A DNA stretch of 54,961 bases from Myxococcales bacterium (GTDB lineage: Bacteria; Myxococcota_A; UBA9042; GCA-2863065), in assembly GCA_018780435.1 (NCBI GenBank), contig JADMJS010000762.1, positions 1-54,961 of the forward strand. The letters run 5' to 3'. Shown here one piece after another: positions 41,645 through 50,155 of this stretch (position 1 is its first letter; each line of letters starts with the position of its first letter). The position numbers were made by a program, and so were the translations under genes. The notes below the pieces were generated by a model that was not told where the DNA came from, searched no databases, and worked only from the letters and a program-made list of their open reading frames with translations.

Positions 41645-44600
41645 TCAGGTGGCGCCGTAGACGGTCAGGGTGTATGGGAAGGCGCCGTAATCGTTGATGG
41701 TCTTGCCGCGGATCTCGATGAGGTATTCCCGCGACCCAGTCGGGAGCTCCGGGCGGGGCACGTTCCAGTCGATGTCGATGGACTCGTTCGTCTTGCCGAC
41801 GTTCTCCGAGGTGTAGGTCGCCTGATAGACGCCCGACTTGAAGACGTGGACCGACAGGTCGAAGTCGAGTGTGCCCATGAGCGGGGTGAGGTCGACGCGG
41901 ATTCGGTTACCCGTCGCTTCGAAGAAGTCCTTGTCGCCCTTGACCGAGATCATCGAACGCGTCTCGCGGATGGTCCCCGACGACGAGTTATAGCGGTCGA
42001 CGAAGCCGCGCACCTTCATCGCGCGCGCCGACGCCAGCGTGGCCGCGGGGCCCGGCACGAAGGGTGAGGCCCACCGGTCGTTCGGCTCGAAGGAGTCGAC
42101 CGACCCCGTTCGGTAGAACTGCCCACCCGTGGTCTCAAGCTGGCCGTTCGTGAGGATCCGCGCCGCCGTGGCCGTGTTCTGGCCAAGGGTGTAGCAGTGG
42201 AGCTCCGCGTTGGCCGTCCCGACGAAGAGAATGTCGAGCCGCCCATCCCGGTTGATGTCGCCGATGACCGGCGCGTCCGCTGCCGTCGTGATCGGGTAGC
42301 CGTCCATGATGGTCCCGGCGCGCGTGATGCTGACGGCGCTCCCGGTGGTGCGCACGACCTCCCACACGCCGTCCCCATCGAGGTCGACCACGCCGCCCTG
42401 GGTGCCTGACTGCTTGCCGTTCGTCAGCAGGCCCGCGCCGTCGATGGGCGCGAGGCGGGTGTTGCCCGTGTTGACGCCGGGGGCCGGGGTCGCCGACGTG
42501 CCGTCGAAGTTCCATGCGAGGTTGAGCGTGCCGCCGCTCGACTTGCCGAAGCTGTGCCAGAGCTCGTTCGCGCCGTCGCCATCGACATCGCCAATGATGG
42601 GGACCGGTCCGCCGGCGTACGCGAGGTCGGTGTCCGGTACGATGAACGCCGTCGTCGGATCCTTGGCGAGCGTGCCGGTGCCGGGATCGACGACGACGAG
42701 GTAGCCCTTGCACGCCGGGTTGCCGGGCGTATTGCAGGTGTAATAGCCCGTCCCCACAAGCACTTCCGCGTCGCCGTCGCCGTCAATGTCCGCAGCCGCC
42801 GGTACGTCCGCCGCGAAGTAGGCTCCGGGAGGGGCTGCCACTTTGTGGATGGCCTTGGCGCCACCCACCCCATTGCGGAGGATGATGGTGAGCGCGTCAC
42901 CGGCGCCGCCGACGAGGTCGATGTGGCCGTCGGCGTCGAGGTCGAACGCGATTCCTGGGCGCGCACCGGTCACGCGCACGTTCGCTCCGCTGAAGCTCTC
43001 GATGACCGCGCCGGTCTTGCCGTTCAGCACGCGTACGAGGTTGCTCTCGAAGGTCACGAGGTCGACCTGGCCATCGAGGTTCACGTCGGCGAGCACGGGG
43101 TAGCTGTAGGAGATGTTGGCGGGCGCGCTCCAGAGCTCATCGCCAGCCGCCGTGAAGACCTGCACAGGTCCCGTGCCGACCGTGACGACTTCGTAGGTGT
43201 TCGTGGCCGCGTCGAGCTGCCCAATCGCGGGGTAGCCGACCGTCGCGCCGATGGGGATGGGCCAATTGCCGGGGCACACCTCCGGACACTGCACGTCGAC
43301 CACTTTGCCGTCGCAGTTGTTGAGCTGGCCGTCGCAGAGCTCGGGCGCTCCGGGATACGCGGTCGCTGCCGAGTCATTGCAGTCGGTCGCCACGGTCGAG
43401 TAGCCCTTCGGGGCGGCGTCCGGTGTGCCGTCGCCGTTCGAGTCCGAGAGACAGCTCTTCGTGCCCGGCGTGCCCTTGGCGCCGAACGCGTCGCCGTCGA
43501 GGTCGACGTACACCGTTACGAGCGGAAGGCTCTCGTCGGTTTGCCCGTCGCAATCGTCGTCGATGAGGTTGCAGCCTTCACTCTTGCTCGGGGCGATGGC
43601 GGCGTTGAAGTCGTTGCAGTCGCCGCCCTGGCTCGAATAGCCCGCCGGGACCGTACAGGCCTCCTTCGTGTTGTACGCGGCGCCGAAGGTGTCGCCGTCG
43701 TTGTCGAGGTAGAAGGTGTCCTTGACCCCCTCGTCGACCTGGCCGTTGCAGTTGTTGTCCTTGTTATCGCAGACCTCGAGCGCGCCCGGATACCGGTCGT
43801 CGTCGTTGTCGTCGCAGTCGTCGCCTTCGACGGCGGGGTAGGCTGTCGTCGGGCCGCACAGGCACTTCACTTGCCCGGCCGTCCCGTGGCCGTCTCCGTC
43901 TTTGTCCGCGAAGTGGTTGGTGCAGCCGAGCGACCCGTCTTCGTCGATGATCCCGTCGCAGTCGTCGTCCTGCTCGTTGCACACCTCGAGCTGGCCGGGC
44001 TTTACGGACGGCGCGGCGTCGTTGCAGTCGCCCCCGAGGGCGACCAGGCCGGACGTCCCCGGGCAGGCGCACGAAGGCGTCCCAGCGCCGTAGCCGTCGC
44101 CATCCCCGTCGATGTAGGCGCTGCTGCACCCGAACGACCCGACCCCATCGATGTTGCCGTCGCAGTCGTCGTCTTTGCCGTTGCAGGACTCCGTCGATTC
44201 GGGGAATACCAGCGCGTTCTTGTCGTCGCAGTCGCCCGCCGTCGGGGCCGTGAAGGGCGGGAGCCCGCCGCAGAGACAGCGGCTCACCGCCGCGTTGCCG
44301 AAGCCATCGCCGTCTTCGTTCAGGTAATAGAGCGTGCAGCCGGTCGCGTTCTCTTCGTCCACTGCCCCGTCGCAGTCGTCGTCTTTGCCGTTGCAGGTCT
44401 CGGTTGCCGACGGCGACACCGTCGCGTCGAGCGGCGCACAGTCGATCCCGTCTGGCGCGTCGTCGCCGTCGTCGTCGTCGTCGCAGACATCGCCCTTGCC
44501 GTCGCCGTCCTTGTCGGCCTGCCCGCTGTTGGCGAGGACCGGGCAGTTGTCTTCGGGGTCGAGGACGCCGTCGCCGTCGTCATCGTCGTCGAGGCAGTTG

Positions 44601-46660
44601 GCCACACTGTCCGCGTCGTTGTCTGGGAAACCCTCGTCGGCGATACCATTGCAGTTGTCGTCGATGGCGTTGCAGGCCTCCGCCGCGCCGTGGTGCACGA
44701 GCGGGTCGAGCTTCTGGCAGTCCGTGAGATCGGGGTCGAGGTCGCCGTCGAGATCGGACTCGCAGGCGTCGCCGATCCCGTCGCCGTCGGTGTCGGTCTG
44801 CCCCGGATCGGGCGTGACAGGGCACAGATCGTCGGCGTCCGGCACGCCATCGCCGTCGTCGTCGACGTCCACGCAGTCGGCCGCGCCGTCGGCGTCGAGG
44901 TCGGGGAAGCCTTCGTCGACGAGCTTGTCGCAGCTCTGGTCGACCCCGTCGCACAGCTCCTTTGCGCCCGGCTGAATGGTCGCATCGAGGGGCGCACAGT
45001 CCGAGCCGTCGGGCCACAAGTCGCCGTCGTCATTGGGATCGCAGACATCGCCGAGGCCGTCGCCGTCCGTGTCCGTCTGGGCCGGATCCGGGACGAGCGG
45101 GCAGCCGTCCTCGGCGTCCGGCACGCCGTCGCCGTCGTCGTCCGCCGAGAGGCAGTCGGCGACGCCATCGAGGTTCGTGTCGGAGAACCCTTCGTCGAGG
45201 AGGCCATCGCAGTCCTGGTCCTTCCCATCGCAGAGCTCGTCCGCCTCCGGGTGCACCGTCGCGTCGAGCGGCGCACAATCCTGCGTGTCGGGCCAGCCGT
45301 CGCCGTCGTCATCGGCGTCGCAGGCGTCGCCCTGCTCGTCGCCGTCGAAGTTGGCTTGGCCCGGGTCTAGGGCGAGTGGGCACATGTCGGTCACGTCCGG
45401 CACGCCGTCGCCGTCCTTGTCCGATTCGAGGCAGTCGGCGATGCCGTCCTCGTCGGTGTCGGCAAAGGACTCATCGACTGCCTCATCGCAGTCGTTGTCT
45501 TTGCCATCGCAGACCTCGTTCGCGCCGGGGTAGGCGTCCGGATCGGTCGGCGCGCAGTCGCCCGCGTCCGGCGCCAGATCGTTGTCGTCGTCCGCGTCGC
45601 AGGCGTCGCCTTGGCCGTCCTGATCGAAGTTCGCCTGGTCTTCGTTCGGTACGGTCGGGCAGTTGTCCTGCTCGTTTGCGATGCCGTCATCGTCGGCGTC
45701 CGACTCAAGGCAGTCGGCCTGGCCGTCGCCATCGCTGTCGGCGTAGTCGTCGTCCGTCGTGCCATTGCAGTCGTTGTCGACGCCGTCGCAGAGGTCCTTC
45801 GCCGGCTCCCGAGCCGAACAGACCAGCGCACCCGACTCGCAGGTCCGCTCGCCAGCGCATACCCCGACGTCGTTCGCGCTCTCGCAGGGCTCGGGCGGGA
45901 GGCCATCGTCCGTCAGGCCGTTGCAGTCGTCGTCTTGGCCGTTGCACTGCTCAACGCTCGCGGCGGCGGCGTCGCACGCCGAGAGCCCCGCCGGCGTGCA
46001 GGTGCGCGTGCCGAGACACACGCCGAGCTCGTTGGCGCCCGAACACGCCGTCGACGCTTCCTCGGCGACCCACTGGGGCTTGCACGTGCATTGCCCCGAG
46101 GTCGGGACGCACTGCGGCGGCGCCCCCGGGACGGCCTCCTCGCACGCGTAGCCCACGGGGCACGCGACGTTCGAGCAGTCACCACCGCAGAAGGAGCCGT
46201 CGGGGCCAAAGGATACGCAGCGGTCGTCGCCGACCCCGACCTGGCCGATGCAGTCTTCGCTCGTGCGGCACGGCCGGCAGAGCTTCGGGAAACGTGGCAC
46301 GCAGACGTACTGCACGTCGGCTCCCGGCAGCGCCACGCCTTTGCAGGCGTAGTCCGTGGGGCATGTATCGACGCAGGGGTCGGTGCACTCGCTCTCGACG
46401 CAGACCCCCGACGGGCAGTCCGCGTTCTCGGCGCAGTAGGTCGGCGTCACGGGGCCGGGATCGCTCGTGTCCGCGTCGCCCCCGTCCACGCCGGGCCCCG
46501 GAGTCGCGTCACTCTCGAAGCCAGCGACGTCCTTCCCGTCGGTCGCGTCGGACTCGAGCGGGACGACCGGGATGTCGGGCTGGTCGCCCGTCGAGGTCTC
46601 GGAGCCACAAGCAAAGGCGAAGAGCGAGAAGAGCGAGGCAAGGACCGAGCGGTTCGTCAT
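41645..46660 (-). CDS. Lipoprotein with MopE, thrombospondin type 3 and FG-GAP repeats
   Basis: A 1671-residue protein. The lipoprotein signal is MTNRSVLASLFSLFAFAC (Cys18), followed by an acidic linker and a Cys-rich block (about 75-190). Residues about 235-1170 alternate MopE-type motifs (ELCDGKDQDCDGLLDEGF) with thrombospondin type 3 Ca2+-binding loops (DDDGDGVPDAEDGCP) many times. The next part carries FG-GAP/propeller loops (DVNLDGQVDL, DVDGDGANEL, DINRDGRLDI). The C-terminal 150 residues resemble a bacterial pre-peptidase C-terminal domain (SVDSFEPND, GDKDFFEATG, DFDLSVHVF). It should bind many Ca2+ (and perhaps Cu, as MopE does) outside the cell. Likely roles are adhesion or metal binding. 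It heads a two-gene unit with the macro-like gene. Confidence 0.9.
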   Translation of the reverse strand: MTNRSVLASLFSLFAFACGSETSTGDQPDIPVVPLESDATDGKDVAGFESDATPGPGVDGGDADTSDPGPVTPTYCAENADCPSGVCVESECTDPCVDTCPTDYACKGVALPGADVQYVCVPRFPKLCRPCRTSEDCIGQVGVGDDRCVSFGPDGSFCGGDCSNVACPVGYACEEAVPGAPPQCVPTSGQCTCKPQWVAEEASTACSGANELGVCLGTRTCTPAGLSACDAAAASVEQCNGQDDDCNGLTDDGLPPEPCESANDVGVCAGERTCESGALVCSAREPAKDLCDGVDNDCNGTTDDDYADSDGDGQADCLESDADDDGIANEQDNCPTVPNEDQANFDQDGQGDACDADDDNDLAPDAGDCAPTDPDAYPGANEVCDGKDNDCDEAVDESFADTDEDGIADCLESDKDGDGVPDVTDMCPLALDPGQANFDGDEQGDACDADDDGDGWPDTQDCAPLDATVHPEADELCDGKDQDCDGLLDEGFSDTNLDGVADCLSADDDGDGVPDAEDGCPLVPDPAQTDTDGDGLGDVCDPNDDGDLWPDGSDCAPLDATIQPGAKELCDGVDQSCDKLVDEGFPDLDADGAADCVDVDDDGDGVPDADDLCPVTPDPGQTDTDGDGIGDACESDLDGDLDPDLTDCQKLDPLVHHGAAEACNAIDDNCNGIADEGFPDNDADSVANCLDDDDDGDGVLDPEDNCPVLANSGQADKDGDGKGDVCDDDDDGDDAPDGIDCAPLDATVSPSATETCNGKDDDCDGAVDEENATGCTLYYLNEDGDGFGNAAVSRCLCGGLPPFTAPTAGDCDDKNALVFPESTESCNGKDDDCDGNIDGVGSFGCSSAYIDGDGDGYGAGTPSCACPGTSGLVALGGDCNDAAPSVKPGQLEVCNEQDDDCDGIIDEDGSLGCTNHFADKDGDGHGTAGQVKCLCGPTTAYPAVEGDDCDDNDDDRYPGALEVCDNKDNNCNGQVDEGVKDTFYLDNDGDTFGAAYNTKEACTVPAGYSSQGGDCNDFNAAIAPSKSEGCNLIDDDCDGQTDESLPLVTVYVDLDGDAFGAKGTPGTKSCLSDSNGDGTPDAAPKGYSTVATDCNDSAATAYPGAPELCDGQLNNCDGKVVDVQCPEVCPGNWPIPIGATVGYPAIGQLDAATNTYEVVTVGTGPVQVFTAAGDELWSAPANISYSYPVLADVNLDGQVDLVTFESNLVRVLNGKTGAVIESFSGANVRVTGARPGIAFDLDADGHIDLVGGAGDALTIILRNGVGGAKAIHKVAAPPGAYFAADVPAAADIDGDGDAEVLVGTGYYTCNTPGNPACKGYLVVVDPGTGTLAKDPTTAFIVPDTDLAYAGGPVPIIGDVDGDGANELWHSFGKSSGGTLNLAWNFDGTSATPAPGVNTGNTRLAPIDGAGLLTNGKQSGTQGGVVDLDGDGVWEVVRTTGSAVSITRAGTIMDGYPITTAADAPVIGDINRDGRLDILFVGTANAELHCYTLGQNTATAARILTNGQLETTGGQFYRTGSVDSFEPNDRWASPFVPGPAATLASARAMKVRGFVDRYNSSSGTIRETRSMISVKGDKDFFEATGNRIRVDLTPLMGTLDFDLSVHVFKSGVYQATYTSENVGKTNESIDIDWNVPRPELPTGSREYLIEIRGKTINDYGAFPYTLTVYGAT

Positions 46661-46725
46661 GTCGGGAGGGTAGTCGTTCCGCCGGGTGCTGGTCTACCCG
46701 CCCTTGCTGTGGTAACTCGCGCGCC

Positions 46726-47199
46726 ATGCGCCTTTGGCTGATGAAGAGTGAACCGGACGTCTTCTCGATCACCGACCTCGAGCGGCTGGGACAGTCGATC
46801 TGGGAGGGGGTCCGCAACTACCAGGCTCGAAACTGGATGCGCGAGATGCGCCTCGGTGACCTCGTTCTCTTCTACCACTCGAACGCCACGCCGCCCGGCG
46901 TCGTCGGGGTGGGCAAGATCGTCCGAGAGGCCTACCCGGACCCCTTTCAGCACGACCCAAAGTCCGACTACTACGACCCGAAATCGCCGGTGAACGAGCC
47001 ACGGTGGTCCGCGGTCGACCTCGGCTTTGTCGAGCGCTTCCCGCGCGAGGTGCCGCTTGAGGCGATGAAGGCCGACCCCGGCCTCCTGGGCATGAAGGTG
47101 CTCGAGAAGGGCTCCCGCCTGTCGGTCACGCCCGTCGACCACGCCCACTTCGTATGGGTGCTCGGCCTCGGCGGCAGCGCACTCACTCTCCCCACGTGA
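46726..47199 (+). CDS. EVE domain-containing protein
   Basis: A 157-residue single-domain protein typical of the EVE (PUA-like) family: start MRLWLMKSEPDVFSITDLER, then WEGVRNYQARNWMREMRLGD, LVLFYHSNATPPGVVGVGKI and ending VTPVDHAHFVWVLGL. EVE domains bind modified nucleobases in DNA or RNA and are often found near restriction or RNA-related genes. Here no such neighbour is adjacent. The ATG at 46726 is 65 nt from the divergent lipoprotein gene start, so both promoters share this short gap. The longer open frame upstream is antisense to the lipoprotein gene and not real. Confidence 0.93.
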   Translation: MRLWLMKSEPDVFSITDLERLGQSIWEGVRNYQARNWMREMRLGDLVLFYHSNATPPGVVGVGKIVREAYPDPFQHDPKSDYYDPKSPVNEPRWSAVDLGFVERFPREVPLEAMKADPGLLGMKVLEKGSRLSVTPVDHAHFVWVLGLGGSALTLPT

Positions 47200-47264
47200 C
47201 GGGAATGGGGGCCGCCTCCGAAGCGGTTCCCCCGCCACGTCCGCCCTCGACCCGGAGTTACCTC

Positions 47265-48389
47265 ATGATCTTGTCTCTTATTCTGCGTCGACTCGTCGTC
47301 GCCCTTCCGCTCGGTCTCGCCGCCATCGTCTCGGCGCCCGCCCTCGCCAATGACAGCGTCTACGGCGGCTGCTCCGGCACCATGAGCGGCCTCGACGGTC
47401 GGGCGACATGCGTGCCCAAGAAGACCAACCAGATCGCGCTCGTCGACGAGAAGCTCACCCTCACCCAGACCCTCCAAGGCTGGGAGGTCGTGGCGCTCTA
47501 CACGCTCACGCACACCGGCAAGACGGCACTCTCGGTCCCCGTCGGTTTCCCGGTCTCCGACCCCTACGAGCCCGGCGACGAAGAAGAGTCGGAGACCCGC
47601 GACACGAAGCCGCCGCTCCCGGACTACCGCGTGCTCGTCGACGGCAAGAAGCTCGACTTCACGATCTTCTTCCCGGCCAATCAGGGCGACGCCAAGGCCA
47701 AGAAGGCCGCCGAAGACTACGGCTACGACGCCGTGTACCTGGTCGACGTCCCCTTCGAGCCCGGCCAGACGCGCGTCCTCGAGCACCGGTACACCCACTC
47801 CGCGTCCATGAACTCCATCGGCCTGCATTGGGTGAACTACATCCTCCGAACCGGCGGCCATTGGAAGGGCGGCACCATCGGCCGCATCGTGGCCAACGTG
47901 GTCATGAACGTCCCGATCGCCCCCGGCTGTCACGGGATGTCGCTCCCCGGTTGGAAGTGGCTCCCCGAGAGCCGCACGATGCAGTTCGAAGCGACGAACT
48001 GGAAACCGACCAAGGACCTTCAGGCCACGTGGGTGGACGCCAATCACCGGGCGGGTCCGGAGACCGAGAGCTGGGCCGAGGCGGCCGATTCGACCTTCGC
48101 GCAGCTCCTCGAAGGGGGCGACGCGCTCGCCAAGGCCAAGTCGCCGAAACTTCTGGCCCTCTATGAGGCAATCCTCGGCTTCTATCGCGCGACGCCCGGC
48201 GCGAAGCCGTCCGAGAGCATCGTGGAGGGCGAGTTCTGTGAGGCAGGGCTCGAGTATGCCAAGCCCGGTGCGGCGGACCCGAGGCTCCGACTCGATGAGA
48301 TCGAAGGCGACGTCGGCAAGCTGCTCGTCATGCTCGACGCAGAGCTGGCTCGGCGGAAGGTGGCGCATCCGGCACTCCCGCCCAGATAG
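47265..48389 (+). CDS. Exported DUF4424-like protein
   Basis: A 374-residue exported protein from ATG 47265 (GGAG 8 nt upstream). Signal peptide MILSLILRRLVVALPLGLAA, ending ...APALA before NDS. The mature start NDSVYGGCSG..., then NQIALVDEKLTLTQTLQGWE and VALYTLTHTGKTALSVPVGFP, follows the plan of DUF4424 proteins (NDS..., I.M..E.L.I..., Y.F.N, V.FP.P), which are periplasmic and of unknown function. Two Cys near PGCHG and EFCEAG may form a disulfide. It is followed 10 nt later by the MFS transporter gene, so a joint transcript is likely. Confidence 0.78.
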   Translation: MILSLILRRLVVALPLGLAAIVSAPALANDSVYGGCSGTMSGLDGRATCVPKKTNQIALVDEKLTLTQTLQGWEVVALYTLTHTGKTALSVPVGFPVSDPYEPGDEEESETRDTKPPLPDYRVLVDGKKLDFTIFFPANQGDAKAKKAAEDYGYDAVYLVDVPFEPGQTRVLEHRYTHSASMNSIGLHWVNYILRTGGHWKGGTIGRIVANVVMNVPIAPGCHGMSLPGWKWLPESRTMQFEATNWKPTKDLQATWVDANHRAGPETESWAEAADSTFAQLLEGGDALAKAKSPKLLALYEAILGFYRATPGAKPSESIVEGEFCEAGLEYAKPGAADPRLRLDEIEGDVGKLLVMLDAELARRKVAHPALPPR

Positions 48390-48399
48390 GATAGGCCGC

Positions 48400-50109
48400 A
48401 TGGACAGTTGGGCCCACTTCGAGGCACGGTGTCACGGCATGAACCAAAGTGACCCTTCGCCCTCGCGGATGACCCCGACCGAACGGAAGGTCATCGTCGC
48501 GTCCTCCGTCGGAACCGTCTTCGAGTGGTACGACTTCTACCTCTACGGCTCGCTCGCGCCCATCATCGGCGCCCAGTTCTTCAGCCAATACGACGAGAGC
48601 ACGCGCAACATCTTCGCGCTCCTCGCGTTTGCGGCCGGCTTCCTCGTGCGGCCCTTCGGCGCGCTCGTCTTCGGTCGGCTCGGGGATCTCGTCGGCCGTA
48701 AGTACACGTTCCTCGTAACTATTCTCATCATGGGCATGTCGACCTTCGCGGTCGCGCTGCTCCCCGGATCGGCCTCCATCGGGATCGTCGCGCCCATCAT
48801 CCTCATCGGGCTGCGGCTCTTGCAGGGCCTCGCGCTCGGCGGCGAATATGGCGGCGCCGCCACCTATGTGGCCGAACACGCGCCACCCGGACGGCGCGGC
48901 TTCTACACGTCCTGGATCCAGACCACGGCTACGCTCGGCCTCTTCCTCTCACTCGTCGTGATCTTGGGAACCCGCTCAACACTCGGCGAAGAGGCCTTCG
49001 CTGCGTGGGGCTGGCGCGTGCCCTTCGCCGTCTCCATCCTGCTGCTCGGCGTGTCGGTGTGGATACGCCGTCAGCTCCACGAGTCGCCGGCCTTCCAGAA
49101 GATGCGGGCCCAGGGCACGCTCTCCAAGGCGCCACTACGCGAGGCCTTCGGGCGCTGGCGCTACGCCCGCGTGGCGATCATCGCGCTCTTCGGGCTCGTG
49201 ATGGGGCAGGGCGTCGTCTGGTACACCGGCCAGTTCTACGCCCTCTTCTTCCTGCAATCGATCCTCGAAGTCGACGGCTATACCGCCAACCTGCTCATCG
49301 CCTGGGCGCTACTGCTCGGCACGCCGGGCTTCGTCCTCTTCGGTGCGCTCTCGGACCGCATCGGGAGAAAACCTATCATCCTCGCGGGTTGTCTCATCGC
49401 GGCGCTCAGCTACTTCCCGCTCTTCAAGGCGCTGACGGCCATCGCCAACCCCACCCTCGCCACGGCGATCGAGACCGTGAAGGTCGAGGTCGTCGCCCCG
49501 GACGGCGCCTGCGGCGACCTCTTCAACCCGGTCGGGACCCGCAAGTTCACGGCCCCCTGCGACGTCGCGCGCGACGTGCTCTCGAAGGCCGGCGTCCGGT
49601 ATACGACGCGTTCGGCCCCCGCGGAGACGCCCGTCGCCGTCGACGTTGCCGGTCAGCTCATCCCGGTCCTGAAGGACGGCGCCGCCGACCCCGCCTTCGG
49701 GAAGACGCTCGATTCCGCCGTCATCGCCGCGGGTTACCCGCGCGTGGACGACGGCGCCAAGGTCAAGATGACGGGCCTCTTCGACGTCTTTCGGCCACAG
49801 CCACTCGCTGTCATCGGCATCCTGTTCTTACTGGTCCTCTTCGTGACCATGGTCTACGGCCCCATCGCCGCCGCGCTCGTCGAGCTCTTCCCGACCCGCA
49901 TACGCTATACGTCCATGTCATTGCCCTACCACATCGGCAACGGCTGGTTCGGTGGCCTCTTGCCTGCGACGGCCTTCGCGCTCGTCGCCCAGACCGGCGA
50001 CATCTACTACGGCCTCTGGTACCCGATCGTCTTCGCCGGGATTACCGTCGTGGTCGGGCTCTTCTTCGTGCCGGAGACGAAAGACCGCGATATGAACGCG
50101 GAGGAGTGA
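48400..50109 (+). CDS. MHS-type MFS transporter (metabolite:H+ symporter family)
   Basis: A 569-residue transporter (start ATG 48400; a second ATG at 48439 is possible). The signatures of the metabolite:H+ symporter group are clear: GTVFEWYDFYLYGSLAPIIG, RPFGALVFGRLGDLVGRKYT in loop 2-3, LQGLALGGEYGGAATYVAEH in helix 4, and SDRIGRKPIILAG in the second half. It would import a carboxylate, sugar acid or osmolyte with protons, as ProP, KgtP or ShiA do. Residues about 350-465 form a non-membrane insert between two helices (GDLFNPVGTRKFTAPCDVAR), missing from the 430-440-residue standard members. Similar long variants exist in this family. Gene order suggests coexpression with the DUF4424-like protein. 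Confidence 0.92.
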   Translation: MDSWAHFEARCHGMNQSDPSPSRMTPTERKVIVASSVGTVFEWYDFYLYGSLAPIIGAQFFSQYDESTRNIFALLAFAAGFLVRPFGALVFGRLGDLVGRKYTFLVTILIMGMSTFAVALLPGSASIGIVAPIILIGLRLLQGLALGGEYGGAATYVAEHAPPGRRGFYTSWIQTTATLGLFLSLVVILGTRSTLGEEAFAAWGWRVPFAVSILLLGVSVWIRRQLHESPAFQKMRAQGTLSKAPLREAFGRWRYARVAIIALFGLVMGQGVVWYTGQFYALFFLQSILEVDGYTANLLIAWALLLGTPGFVLFGALSDRIGRKPIILAGCLIAALSYFPLFKALTAIANPTLATAIETVKVEVVAPDGACGDLFNPVGTRKFTAPCDVARDVLSKAGVRYTTRSAPAETPVAVDVAGQLIPVLKDGAADPAFGKTLDSAVIAAGYPRVDDGAKVKMTGLFDVFRPQPLAVIGILFLLVLFVTMVYGPIAAALVELFPTRIRYTSMSLPYHIGNGWFGGLLPATAFALVAQTGDIYYGLWYPIVFAGITVVVGLFFVPETKDRDMNAEE

Positions 50110-50155
50110 GCGGCGTCCGCAGAATCGGAGTGGACAGCCGCTTTCATCTGCTACG

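Noticed and set aside
42554..45370. Long plus-strand open frame of about 940 codons opposite the MopE/TSP3 lipoprotein gene.
   Set aside because: Antisense shadow of the Asp-rich repeats (giving Val/Ile/Ala-rich text) without start signals or a family.
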